Source of the DNA: VAZQ01 sp963753575
Lineage (GTDB): Bacteria; Pseudomonadota; Alphaproteobacteria; Rhizobiales; Xanthobacteraceae
Length of the DNA: 64,000 nt
Assembly: GCA_963753575.1 (NCBI GenBank)
Contig: CAVWCR010000003.1
Coordinates: 372,001-436,000 of the forward strand
Reading direction: 5' to 3'
Part shown: positions 44,358 through 53,227 of the stretch, piece after piece
Numbering within the stretch: the first letter of the stretch is position 1
Layout of the letters: the number at the start of each line of letters is the position of its first letter
Notes under the pieces: generated by a model
What the model was told of the DNA's origin: nothing
Databases searched by the model: none
What the model saw: only the letters and a program-made list of their open reading frames with translations
Made by a program: the position numbers and the translations under genes

Positions 44358-45263
44358 TCATCGGCAAGTGGGAATGTGATCCAACATATCGCTTACCCGC
44401 CTAAATATCTGGCCTCGTGAGGCGGCTTGCCGCGCCTTCTCCATGATGACCTTATCCATAGGGATGGAGCGGGAGAGCGCTTCGTAAATGTCGCGCCCGT
44501 CCGTGCAGATCACCTTCTTGCCGCGGCCAAACGCAAATAGGCCGTCTTCGCTGAAGCCGCTATAGCTAATGAAAAGCCCGCGCGACCAAGCCGCCTTTTC
44601 TTCAATCTTGCCATGAAATGCTCGGAGGTCGGCGGCATCAGTGAGCCAATTCTGCCATCTTGCCTCAAGTAAGTAGGTCGCTCCGTCCAGATGGAAGCTA
44701 CCGTCGATCTGTTCGCCTCGGATTCGAAACGGCTCTCGCGCCTCCATGCCGTAGGCGTCAAAGAGTTCCCTCAGGAACTTTTCGAAATCGTAACCCCTCT
44801 GATGCGGCTCCACATTCAGCAATGCCATGAACTGGGAAGTTAGTGCAGCCACCGTTTCTGGAGTCGCGTCCGGCAGGGAAATCCCACTCACGGCCGTCGC
44901 TGTCTCAGGTGAGGGCTCCCACGTCCCGCCGATCGACTGGATCAGCGCAGCCATCTTCCGATTTACGTCAGGGATGGTTTCCTTCTCCCCGGCTCGTTCC
45001 ATGGCGGCCTGTCGGTGCTCCCACAAGCGGTTCAGTGCTTCAGCAACCACGGGCCGTGGGGAGTTTTGAAGGAAATAGCGCATGCGCTTGCCCTTCGATC
45101 CGCCCATCACAGAGTATTTTGGATCGTCTATGTCGATCCCAAGCTCCTCGCGGAAAAACTCCGCAAAAGTCCGGTCAGAATATCTGAGCACGTATCCGCC
45201 GCCCATTTGCAGTACGTCCTCAAGTAGCTGCATTTGCAATGATTTGAAGTTCGTCATTCTCAA
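44358..45263 (-). CDS. Mrr-like restriction endonuclease-fold protein
   Basis: A 301-residue protein. The C-terminal half is Mrr_cat-like with a PD-(D/E)xK pattern: RGYDFEKFLRELFDAYGM, then EQIDGSFHLDGATYLLEARWQ, where the expected Lys of ExK reads Arg. The N-terminal half is helical and of unknown family. It is possibly a type IV (modified-DNA) nuclease or a decayed relative. It stands alone without a methylase, consistent with type IV. Its GC content is lower than flanking genes, suggesting acquisition. Confidence 0.75.
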   Translation of the reverse strand: MRMTNFKSLQMQLLEDVLQMGGGYVLRYSDRTFAEFFREELGIDIDDPKYSVMGGSKGKRMRYFLQNSPRPVVAEALNRLWEHRQAAMERAGEKETIPDVNRKMAALIQSIGGTWEPSPETATAVSGISLPDATPETVAALTSQFMALLNVEPHQRGYDFEKFLRELFDAYGMEAREPFRIRGEQIDGSFHLDGATYLLEARWQNWLTDAADLRAFHGKIEEKAAWSRGLFISYSGFSEDGLFAFGRGKKVICTDGRDIYEALSRSIPMDKVIMEKARQAASRGQIFRRVSDMLDHIPTCR

Positions 45264-45430
45264 ATAATATCATCAATTGGCTGTCGTGCGCATGCGAGGA
45301 CAGCTTCATCCACAGGCTGGCATCGGCGGAGTCCCGGCCCGCCGCCGCCGCTCGATCAGATGGCGTAAGGATACGCGGGTCGTTGGATGGACTTGCAGCC
45401 GAGCCGTGAACGGATCAATTGGGGCCTCAC

Positions 45431-45829
45431 ATGAGCCTACAACCACTCCTGCAGGCAGCGCCGGTCATTCAAGTCCATGCCTTCGCCGCCGTGGCCGCGT
45501 TACTGCTCGGCAGCATCCAACTGATGGCCCCGAAGGGGACGTTGCCCCACCGCGTCATCGGCTGGACTTGGGTTGCGCTGATGGCGACCATCGGCATCAC
45601 CGCGTTCTTCATCCATCAAATTCGTTTTTGGGGTCAGTGGAGCCCGATCCATCTCCTTGCGGTCTACGTTTTGGTCATGCTGCCTCTGGGTGTTCTTCGC
45701 GCGCGCCGGCACGACGTGAGCTCGCATCGAAAGACCATGGTGGGACTCTTTATCGGCGGCCTCGTGATTGCCGGGCTGTTCACTATTGTTCCGGGCAGGA
45801 TCATGTACCACGTTGTTTTTGGCCATTGA
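45431..45829 (+). CDS. DUF2306-type membrane protein
   Basis: A 132-residue membrane protein with four hydrophobic helices. It has the motif HRVIGWTWVALMATIGITAFFIH and a conserved RRHDVSSHRKTMVGLF loop, matching the DUF2306 family (relatives of cytochrome b561-like integral proteins). Conserved His residues could bind heme. The role is unknown. It converges on the nucleoside transporter gene. Confidence 0.75.
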   Translation: MSLQPLLQAAPVIQVHAFAAVAALLLGSIQLMAPKGTLPHRVIGWTWVALMATIGITAFFIHQIRFWGQWSPIHLLAVYVLVMLPLGVLRARRHDVSSHRKTMVGLFIGGLVIAGLFTIVPGRIMYHVVFGH

Positions 45830-45894
45830 ATGGGGACGGCTACGCGGACATCGGTCGGCGGTTGCCGAACGATCGCAAGTCGGGGGTCATCGCA

Positions 45895-47145
45895 TCAGGT
45901 CAGCACGCCCACGATCGCGCCCATCAGGCAGGTGGTGAGCGTGCCGCCGATGATCGACTTGAAGCCGAGCGAGATCACGTCGTCGCGCCGCTCCGGCGCC
46001 ATGGTGGCAAGCCCGCCGATCATGATCCCGAGCGAGCCGAAATTGGCAAAGCCGCACATCGCATAGAGCAGGATCAGTCGCGAGCGCGGGTCAAGCGCCT
46101 CGGGCGGAAGCTTGGAGAGCTCCACATAGGCGATGAACTCGTTGAGGATGGTCTTGATGCCCATCAGGCTGCCGCCGGTCACCGCCTGATCCCATGGCAT
46201 GCCCATCAGCCAGCAGACTGGTGCCATCGCCAACCCGAGCATGCGCTCGAGCGAGATCGGTTTTCCGGCAATGTCGGGCAACAGGCTGAGGATCGCGTTG
46301 GCGAGATGAACGAGCGCGATCAGCACGATCAGCATGGCGCAGACATTGAGCAGGAGCTCGAGCCCCGCCGCGGTTCCCTTGACGATCGCATCCATGGTGC
46401 CGGTCGCGACCGGCTCCGGATCGATCAGCGCGCCGGCGGTGTGCTGCTCCTTCGTTTCCGGCACCATGATGAGGCTGATCAGGATCGCGGCCGGCGCGCC
46501 GAGGACGGACGCGATGACGAGATGAGCGGCAGCATCCGGGATCAGCGGGCCCAGGATGAGGGCATAGATCACCAGCACGGTGCCGGCGATTCCGGCCATG
46601 CCGCCGGTCATCACGATGAACAGCTCGCTGCGGGTGAGGCGCGCGAGATAGGGCCTGATGAACAGCGGCGCCTCGACCATGCCGAGAAAGATGTTCGCCG
46701 CGGTCGCAAGCCCGACCGCGCCGCCGACGCCGAGGGTACGCTGCAGCAGCCAGGCAAAGCCGCGCACGACCGGCGGCAGGATGCGCCAGTAGAACAGGAG
46801 CGTGGTGAGGACGCTCATGACCAGGAGGATCGGCAGCGCCTGCAGCGCCAGCACGAATTCGGCGCCGGGGACTTTCAGCTCATAGGGCAGCGGCGCGCCG
46901 CCGAGATAGCCGAACACGAACGAGGTGCCGGCCTTGGTCGCGTCCGCGATCGCGCCGACCGCCCGGTTCACGACCCCGAGCGCTTCCGCGACTTTCGGCA
47001 CCTTGATCAGGATGACGGCGACGACGAGCGTGAGCGCGAGCCCGATGGCGGCCTGCCGCCACGCCACCGCGCGCCTGTGCTCGCTGATCACCCACGCAAT
47101 CGCAAGCAGCGCGATCACGCCCATTGCCGACTGCAGCTGTAGCAT
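45895..47145 (-). CDS. Concentrative nucleoside transporter (NupC family)
   Basis: A 416-residue CNT family permease with the expected membrane segments and signatures: the GMVEAPLFIRPYLARLTRSELF segment and GYALCGFANFGSLGI-like sequence near the C-terminus (YAMCGFANFGSLGIMIGGL). It imports nucleosides with Na+ or H+. No nucleoside-catabolism gene is adjacent. The start is ATG 47145. Confidence 0.9.
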   Translation of the reverse strand: MLQLQSAMGVIALLAIAWVISEHRRAVAWRQAAIGLALTLVVAVILIKVPKVAEALGVVNRAVGAIADATKAGTSFVFGYLGGAPLPYELKVPGAEFVLALQALPILLVMSVLTTLLFYWRILPPVVRGFAWLLQRTLGVGGAVGLATAANIFLGMVEAPLFIRPYLARLTRSELFIVMTGGMAGIAGTVLVIYALILGPLIPDAAAHLVIASVLGAPAAILISLIMVPETKEQHTAGALIDPEPVATGTMDAIVKGTAAGLELLLNVCAMLIVLIALVHLANAILSLLPDIAGKPISLERMLGLAMAPVCWLMGMPWDQAVTGGSLMGIKTILNEFIAYVELSKLPPEALDPRSRLILLYAMCGFANFGSLGIMIGGLATMAPERRDDVISLGFKSIIGGTLTTCLMGAIVGVLT

Positions 47146-47280
47146 GCCCCGCCCATGATTCTCCGGCCCCTGAGGTTGTACACGGTGCGGGGGAGGGCGC
47201 GATGGCCTCTCGGCGCCATGGACCGGGGCTCGCTCCGGGCTCTATTCTCCAGGCGCAAGGTTCCTGTGAACGAGGCCGTC

Positions 47281-47658
47281 ATGGTGGCACGCATCCGCTT
47301 CGACTTCGGCGCGCTCACGCTCGACGCCGAGCTCATCGACACGCCGACCGCAAAGGCCATTGCGGCGGCGCTGCCGTTCAGCGCCTCGGTGATGACCTGG
47401 GGCGAGGAGGTCTATTTCAAGGTGCCGGTGAAGCGGCCGCGCGAGGCCGACGCCCGCGCGGTGGTGACGCCGGGCGAGGTCGCCTTCTGGCCCGAGGGCT
47501 CGTGCATCGCGCTCGGCTTCGGCCGCACGCCGATCTCGCACGGCAATGAGACGCGGCTCGCGGCGCCCTGCAACATCTTCGCCAAGGCGCTCGGTGACGT
47601 GAAGGCGCTCGCAAAGGTGAAGCCGGGAGCCGAGGTGAAGGTGACGGTGATCGGCTGA
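47281..47658 (+). CDS. Cyclophilin-like fold protein (DUF3830/TM1367-like)
   Basis: A 125-residue beta-rich protein with MTWGEEVYFKVPV, the loop VVTPGEVAFWPEGSCIALGFGRTPIS and a C-terminal KPGAEVKVTVIG, matching cyclophilin-like TM1367-type proteins. These lack the peptidyl-prolyl isomerase active site and have unknown function. The start at ATG 47281 begins where family similarity begins; the open frame extends upstream. Confidence 0.75.
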   Translation: MVARIRFDFGALTLDAELIDTPTAKAIAAALPFSASVMTWGEEVYFKVPVKRPREADARAVVTPGEVAFWPEGSCIALGFGRTPISHGNETRLAAPCNIFAKALGDVKALAKVKPGAEVKVTVIG

Positions 47659-47688
47659 GGCGCGCGCACCAACGCAGCAAGCGAAACG

Positions 47689-48453
47689 CTATCCCCGTCC
47701 CACGAACGGCATCATGTTGGCCATCACGGTCATGAACAGCACGTTGGTGTCGAGCGGCAGCCCCGCCATGTAGACCACGGCGCGGCCGACGTCGTCGGCG
47801 TTCATGCGCGGCTCGACCATCATGCTCCCGTCCGGCTGCAGCACGCCCTGGCCCTGCACCATGCGTTCGGTCAAGGGCGTTGCCGCATTGCCGATATCGA
47901 TCTGGCCGCACACGATGTCCTTGCCGCGGCAGTCGAGCGCGGTCTGCTTGGTCAAGCCGGTGACCGCATGCTTGGTTGCCGTGTAGGCGACCGCGCCCCG
48001 ACGCGGCGTGTGTGCCGAGATCGAGCCGTTGTTGATGATGCGCCCGCCGCGCGGGTCCTGCGCTTTCATCAGCCGGATCGCCTCCTGCGTGCACAGGAAC
48101 ATGCCGGTCAAGTTGATGTCGACGACCTTCTTCCAGGTCTCGTAGGGCAGATCTTCGATCGGCGTGGCCGGCGCCCCGATGCCGGCGTTGTTGAAGAGGA
48201 CATCGAGACGCCCGAATGCCTCCTTGGTGCGCGCGAACAGCGCCTTCACGGCGGCCGGATCGCTCACGTCGGTCGGCGCCACGAGGCTCTGCCCGTTGGT
48301 CCTACTGCCTTCCGCCGCGGTCTCGTCGAGCTTGTCCTGCCGGCGCCCGGCGAGCGCGACCGCGTAGCCCTCCCGCATCAGGGCGAGCGCCACCGCCTTG
48401 CCGATGCCGGTGCCGGCGCCGGTGACCAGAGCGACTTTGTGCGAGACGGCCAT
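47689..48453 (-). CDS. Short-chain dehydrogenase/reductase
   Basis: A 254-residue classical SDR. It has the cofactor motif TGAGTGIG (residues 11-18), NNAG (88-91), and the catalytic Ser144, Tyr157 and Lys161 (NNGSIS then YTATK). The substrate is unknown. A GGAGG site precedes ATG 48453, which is preferred over the in-frame ATG five codons upstream. It diverges from a Bug receptor, whose ligand may be linked to its substrate. Confidence 0.88.
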   Translation of the reverse strand: MAVSHKVALVTGAGTGIGKAVALALMREGYAVALAGRRQDKLDETAAEGSRTNGQSLVAPTDVSDPAAVKALFARTKEAFGRLDVLFNNAGIGAPATPIEDLPYETWKKVVDINLTGMFLCTQEAIRLMKAQDPRGGRIINNGSISAHTPRRGAVAYTATKHAVTGLTKQTALDCRGKDIVCGQIDIGNAATPLTERMVQGQGVLQPDGSMMVEPRMNADDVGRAVVYMAGLPLDTNVLFMTVMANMMPFVGRG

Positions 48454-48555
48454 TCTAGCCTCCTCCATGCCCGTGCATTATCATCGTTGCCCGCACCGGG
48501 ACGCAATGCAGTAGTATCGCTCGGGAAAGATAAAGACCAATTGGGGGGTAACGCG

Positions 48556-49545
48556 ATGCAGCGACGCGACGTACTCAAGCTCGGCTTGTCCGCCCTATCG
48601 GCGCCGCTCGTGGCGTCCCGATTGGCTCTTGCCCAGTCCCATTACCCGGATCACCCGACCCGGCTGGTGATTCCGTTTACGCCCGGCGGGGTCAACGATG
48701 CGGTCGGGCGGCCGTGGGCCGAAAAGATGAAGGGGCTGCTCGGCACCATCGTGGTCGAGAACATGGGCGGGGCCGGCGGGGGTCTCGGCGCGGCGGCGGT
48801 CGCCCGCGCGCGGCCCGACGGCTACACCATTCTCCTTGGCGGCATGGGGTCGCAGGTGATCGTCGGGGTCGCGACCAATCGCGCCCATTACGATCCGATC
48901 GCCGACTTCGCGCCGATTGCGCTTCTAGGCGCCACCGCGCTCACCATCGCGGTGCATCCATCGCTGCCGGTGCATACGCTCACCGAGCTGATCGCCTATG
49001 CCAAGGCCAATCGCGGCAAGCTGTCGTTCGGGTCCTCGGGCGCCGGCGCCATGACGCATCTGACGGGCGAATTGTTCAAGTCGCTCGCCGGCCTGCCCGA
49101 CATCGTGCATGTGCCTTACCGCGGCGGCGGGCCGCTGATTGCGGACCTGGTCAGCGGGCACATCCCGATGATCGCCCAGAGCGTCACGGCGCACATGATG
49201 GAACTGCATGAGACCGGCAAGGTGCGCATGCTGTGCGTGACGAGCCCGAAGCGGCTCACGGCCTTTCCGTCGCTGCCGACGGCGATCGAGGCGGGGCTTC
49301 CCAAGATGGTGGCGCAGAACTTCATCGGCCTGTTCGCGCCGGCGAAAACGCCGAAAGAGATCATCGACAAGATTGCCGGAGCCACCCGCACCGCCATGAC
49401 GGACGCGCAGTTCAGGCAGGCCTTCATCTCGTCCGGGTTCGATCCCTTTCCGGATTCGACGCCGGAAAAGACCGGGGAGTTCGTCGAGGCCGAGATTGCG
49501 CGCTGGACGCCGATCATCAAGTCGATCGGGCTGAAGCTCAATTGA
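48556..49545 (+). CDS. Bug-family (TctC) periplasmic solute receptor
   Basis: A 329-residue Bug receptor with a Tat/Sec-like signal (MQRRDVLKLGLSALSAP). Motifs include YPDHPTRLVIPFTPGGVND, VENMGGAGGGLGAAAVA, DGYTILLGGMG and VPYRGGGPLIADLVSGHI. It is the second orphan receptor of this type in the window (the other at 33027-34019). GGGGGG serves as ribosome site. It lies between the SDR and the end of the Nit1C cluster. Confidence 0.88.
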   Translation: MQRRDVLKLGLSALSAPLVASRLALAQSHYPDHPTRLVIPFTPGGVNDAVGRPWAEKMKGLLGTIVVENMGGAGGGLGAAAVARARPDGYTILLGGMGSQVIVGVATNRAHYDPIADFAPIALLGATALTIAVHPSLPVHTLTELIAYAKANRGKLSFGSSGAGAMTHLTGELFKSLAGLPDIVHVPYRGGGPLIADLVSGHIPMIAQSVTAHMMELHETGKVRMLCVTSPKRLTAFPSLPTAIEAGLPKMVAQNFIGLFAPAKTPKEIIDKIAGATRTAMTDAQFRQAFISSGFDPFPDSTPEKTGEFVEAEIARWTPIIKSIGLKLN

Positions 49546-49572
49546 AGGGACGCGGTGGGGCGGCCGCCCGCC

Positions 49573-50463
49573 TCAGGTTTGGGCACGCGCCGCCCGGAGG
49601 GTAAAGACGTCGGCGATCGCGACGCCATCCTGTTCGCGCGTCATGCGGTACCAGTGGGAAAGACTTTCGTTGTCCTGCCGACGCTGGGTAAGCGTGACGA
49701 CCACGCGCTCACCCGGATCGATATTACCGTAGTAAACGAGATCGCGCCGCCGCGTCGTTGGAAACGGCGCTCGCGGCCGGGAGTGGGCCCACTCCGCCCG
49801 ATCGACAAAGGCCTGGTAGCTCGCGAAATAAAGAAAGTCCGCGCCGTTGAAATCCTGCGCGGGGCAGGGGTCGATGACCAAGCGATCGAGGACGCTCGCG
49901 CCACAGCGGTCGAAGCCCAGATGCGTCAGCCATTCACCGGATCGCAACGCCATCATTTCGGCTGCCTGCGCGTCGGCGTGAGGATCGGCGGCCGCCACCG
50001 GCAAGCCGGGCAATTCAATGCGGGCGATGGTGTGGTTCTTGCCCTCCTTGGCACGCCGGACAAAGGTCGAAACCATCAGGAACTCGCCGACCGCCTGGCC
50101 GCGCACGGTGAGACGGTGAAGGCTGGTGAAGCGCGTACGCGAGTTGGGCACAAGCCGCGATGCAAACGCCAGCTGGTCGTTCTCGCGCGCGATCTCAAAG
50201 GCCGCGTCACGAACCGAGACGGCCAGGAACGCGGCGTAGACCGGTTGGCCGGCCTGGTCGCAAAAGTTCGGCATCGCGCGGCCGGCTGCCTGCGCAAGCA
50301 GGAACCAATGACGATGACCGCACTCCTTGAGCAGCCATGTCTCCGACAGCCCGGTCAGGCACAGATGCGGCATGCCGAGCGTGACGGCATTCGGTATCGG
50401 CGATAGGGCGGCGTTCCTTTCGGGAAAAAATTTTGTCTCGACGAGGCGAATGATGCTGTTCAT
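49573..50463 (-). CDS. Pnap_2097-like (LnmK-related) hotdog-fold protein
   Basis: A 296-residue protein found in Nit1C-type clusters. It contains MPHLCLTGLSETWLLKECGHRHWFLL near the start and DFNGADFLYFASYQAFVDRAEW around residues 210-230, consistent with a double-hotdog, LnmK-like acyl-handling fold. Its reaction is unknown; in this cluster it may process the unknown Nit1C product. It starts 7 bp after the flavin monooxygenase stop and is the last gene of the nine-gene operon. Confidence 0.75.
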   Translation of the reverse strand: MNSIIRLVETKFFPERNAALSPIPNAVTLGMPHLCLTGLSETWLLKECGHRHWFLLAQAAGRAMPNFCDQAGQPVYAAFLAVSVRDAAFEIARENDQLAFASRLVPNSRTRFTSLHRLTVRGQAVGEFLMVSTFVRRAKEGKNHTIARIELPGLPVAAADPHADAQAAEMMALRSGEWLTHLGFDRCGASVLDRLVIDPCPAQDFNGADFLYFASYQAFVDRAEWAHSRPRAPFPTTRRRDLVYYGNIDPGERVVVTLTQRRQDNESLSHWYRMTREQDGVAIADVFTLRAARAQT

Positions 50464-50469
50464 GGCGGC

Positions 50470-51765
50470 TCAAGATCCGATCGCGGCTTCGTTGAGCGCG
50501 GCTTGGCCCTGCGTCTGCGCCGTTCCGAGATGGGCCTTGATGTGCTCCACCACGTGTCCGGCATCGCGCGCGACGCCGGAAAATCGACCCGAGCCCCAAG
50601 TATAAAGCCAGGGCAGTCCCACGAAATAGACGCCCGGCACCGGCGCGACCCCGCGCACATGCGCCGGCCGGCCGCGGCCGTTGAACACCGGCAGATCGAT
50701 CCAGCTGTAATCGGTCCGGAAGCCGATACACCAGATGATGGAGGTGATGCCGGCGGCGCGATAGCCGAGCTCGGGCCGCTCGTGCGGCGGCACCCAGACC
50801 GGGCGATAGCGCGCCTCTTCGGGGGCCGAGATGTTCTGCTTGGCGATGAAACCGTCGATGCTGGTCTTGATGCTCTCGGACACCTGATCGGCCTGATCGA
50901 GGCATTGCGTGAGGTCGTCGTCGAACAGCAGGCGCTCGCCGGCGACGTCCAACAGGCGGCCATAGAGCTCCATGCCTTCGAGCGCGCGCTGGCGCAGGTC
51001 GATGTCGCGTCCGCCGTCCCGCCCGGTGACGTAATGATTGGTCTTGTCGCGGACGCCCTCGCGCAGCGGATGCTCGTGCACCGGCAGATCGTAGTAGCCC
51101 ATCAGGTGAAGCCACTCGACGACATCCTTGCCGCGGTAGCGGCGCGCCACGCGCGGAGCGTCGCCGACGCAGAGGTGAACCTTGCGGCCGACGAGGTGCA
51201 GGTCCTCGGCGATCTGGCAGCCGGACTGGCCGCTGCCCACCACCAGCACGGCGCCGTCTGGAAGCTGGTCGGGATTGCGATAAAGCGAGGACGGAAGCTG
51301 CACGATATCGCTGGGGATCCTTTCGGCGCAGCGCGGAATGACCGGCGTTTGATAGCCGCCGCTCGCGATCACCACCGCGTTGGCGGCGTGCAGCCCATCG
51401 GTTGCATCAAGCACGAAGCCATATTGGGCGTCGCCACGCAGGTGCCGCACCGTGACACCCTCGCGCAGTGGCGGATTGAACGAGGCGACGAAGGCATCGA
51501 TATAGGCGATGATCTCATCGCGCAGCATGAAGCCATGCGGGTCCGGCCCCTGATAGGGAAAGCCGGGCAACTGGCACTGCCAATTCGGCGTCACCAGGCA
51601 GAATGAATCCCAGCGCTCGGTCCGCCAGGCGTGGCCGGCGCGTTGCGTCTCGAACACCACGTGGTCGATGCCGCTGCGCGTCAGATACCAGCTGACGGAA
51701 AGACCTGCCTGGCCTCCGCCGATCACGGCAACCGTATGATGCGCAACGGGCGTGGACTGGCTCAT
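50470..51765 (-). CDS. MSMEG_0569-like flavin-dependent monooxygenase
   Basis: A 431-residue flavoprotein with FAD motif AVIGGGQAGLSVSWYL (around residues 13-28) and NADPH-type motif VLVVGSGQSGCQIAEDL (around residue 175). This matches the flavin oxidoreductase of the Nit1C cluster (MSMEG_0569 family). The substrate is not established. It is followed by the Pnap_2097-like gene and preceded within 9 bp by the MSMEG_0570-like gene. Confidence 0.88.
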   Translation of the reverse strand: MSQSTPVAHHTVAVIGGGQAGLSVSWYLTRSGIDHVVFETQRAGHAWRTERWDSFCLVTPNWQCQLPGFPYQGPDPHGFMLRDEIIAYIDAFVASFNPPLREGVTVRHLRGDAQYGFVLDATDGLHAANAVVIASGGYQTPVIPRCAERIPSDIVQLPSSLYRNPDQLPDGAVLVVGSGQSGCQIAEDLHLVGRKVHLCVGDAPRVARRYRGKDVVEWLHLMGYYDLPVHEHPLREGVRDKTNHYVTGRDGGRDIDLRQRALEGMELYGRLLDVAGERLLFDDDLTQCLDQADQVSESIKTSIDGFIAKQNISAPEEARYRPVWVPPHERPELGYRAAGITSIIWCIGFRTDYSWIDLPVFNGRGRPAHVRGVAPVPGVYFVGLPWLYTWGSGRFSGVARDAGHVVEHIKAHLGTAQTQGQAALNEAAIGS

Positions 51766-51774
51766 GGCCGCTTC

Positions 51775-52062
51775 TCACTCCTCAAAGGCGTCAACGGCGA
51801 CGCATGCGTCGGGGACATTCGCAAAAACATTGGCGGCGCTTTCGATGCGCGCGAGTTGCGCCAGCGCGCGGGAACAGGGGTGGCCGTACTTGGCGTTCAC
51901 CCGCTCGCTTGCGATGCGCAATGCGGTGCGGCTGCGCGCGAGGAAATCGGTGAGCGGATAGCTCTCGCCGGGCGCCAGATAATCCTTCACGACCAGCGAC
52001 GGCGAATAGCAGGTCTCAGGCGTGCCGTCCGGCCAACGGATGCGGAAATGCATTTCAGGCAT
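51775..52062 (-). CDS. MSMEG_0570-like nitrogen-starvation response protein
   Basis: A 95-residue soluble protein with MHFRIRWPDGTPETCYSPSLVVKDYLAPGESYPLTDFL, matching the MSMEG_0570 family of Nit1C clusters. Function is unknown; family members are induced by nitrogen starvation in mycobacteria and cyanobacteria. The ATG overlaps the glycosyltransferase stop by 8 bases. Confidence 0.85.
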   Translation of the reverse strand: MPEMHFRIRWPDGTPETCYSPSLVVKDYLAPGESYPLTDFLARSRTALRIASERVNAKYGHPCSRALAQLARIESAANVFANVPDACVAVDAFEE

Positions 52063-53227
52063 AGGTCGGCTCCCGCATGGTCGCATAGGCCGCGAGGTGC
52101 GCATGCGCCGCATTCGACCAGCTGTGTCGGGCGGCAACTTGAAATCCGCGTTCGATCAAGCCGGAGCGACGCGACGGGTCGAATGATGCGGCCATGGCGC
52201 CGGCAATCGACGGCGGGTCGAACGGATCGCACCAGAGAACATCCTTCTCGGCCAGATATTCAGTGAAGGGTGCAATGCGCGAGGTCACCACCGGCACGCC
52301 GCTCGCCATCGCTTCGAGCACCACAAGCCCGAAGCCTTCCTTGACCGACGGAAAGACCAGACAGTCGGCGGCGCGATAGAGCGCGGGCATCAGCGCCTGC
52401 GGCAACGGGCCGGTGCAGATCACGGCATCGCCGGGAAGGAAGCTTTGGCCCAGCGCCTCGGTGAAGCGTTGCTGATAGGCGTCGTGGTCGAGCAGCGAGG
52501 CGCCCCCGGCGATCACCAGGCGACAGCCGGCATGGTGCGCACGGATGGCGCTGAAGGCTTCGACCAGGCGGAGCGTGTTCTTGCGCTCCTCGACGCCGCC
52601 GACTGACAGGAACACCGGGGCGCCGAGCGGAATATTCAACTGGCGGCGCAGGGCCTCGTCGGGCGCATCGCGGGTCGGCGAGAACCGCTGCATGTCGACC
52701 CCGCTGTCAACCAGAATGGCGTCGCGGCCGCATTCGCGCGCCAGCCACTGCTGCCATAGCCGGCTGACGACGAAGAGCTGGTCCGCCGCGGCAATCGAGC
52801 GCGATTGCAATGTGCACAGGCGCGGATCCGCGAACGTATCGACGTGATGCACGGTGCGGGCAAAGGCGTGGATGTGGCCCTGCTCTCTGAGCGTAGCCAG
52901 CGCGTTGGCCGAGATCCCGTCCTGGGCGTGCCAGATATCGAAGCGGCGATGATCGGCGTTGGAGAAATAGCGGACGTAGTCGGCGATGCGGCGCTCGACC
53001 ATAGCGGTCGTGTCGCGCCCGGCCGACGTCGCCGGCACGCAGACGGTGCGGCAAAGCGTGTCGCGGAAGAAGCCTTTGCCGCCGGTGTCCGGGGCGTGAA
53101 CGGTGACCGCGTGCCCGAGGCGGGTGAGCGCGTCGCCGAGCTCGAGCGCGTGCACCACCCCGCCGCGTGGGTTGGTCGAGTGTGCGAGGATCGCGATGCG
53201 CTTATCCCGTTGCATCGGAGCACTCAC
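52055..53227 (-). CDS. MSMEG_0565-like glycosyltransferase (GT4)
   Basis: A 390-residue GT4-type glycosyltransferase. It shows AILAHSTNPRGGVVHALELGDAL at the N-terminus (acceptor side) and GFGLVVLEAMASGVPVVTS (E-x7-E nucleotide-sugar site) near residue 285. It belongs to the Nit1C set and may glycosylate the cluster's product. GTG 53227 is chosen because it overlaps the upstream stop (GTGA), as in all neighbours; ATG 53215 is the alternative. Confidence 0.85.
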   Translation of the reverse strand: MSAPMQRDKRIAILAHSTNPRGGVVHALELGDALTRLGHAVTVHAPDTGGKGFFRDTLCRTVCVPATSAGRDTTAMVERRIADYVRYFSNADHRRFDIWHAQDGISANALATLREQGHIHAFARTVHHVDTFADPRLCTLQSRSIAAADQLFVVSRLWQQWLARECGRDAILVDSGVDMQRFSPTRDAPDEALRRQLNIPLGAPVFLSVGGVEERKNTLRLVEAFSAIRAHHAGCRLVIAGGASLLDHDAYQQRFTEALGQSFLPGDAVICTGPLPQALMPALYRAADCLVFPSVKEGFGLVVLEAMASGVPVVTSRIAPFTEYLAEKDVLWCDPFDPPSIAGAMAASFDPSRRSGLIERGFQVAARHSWSNAAHAHLAAYATMREPTYA

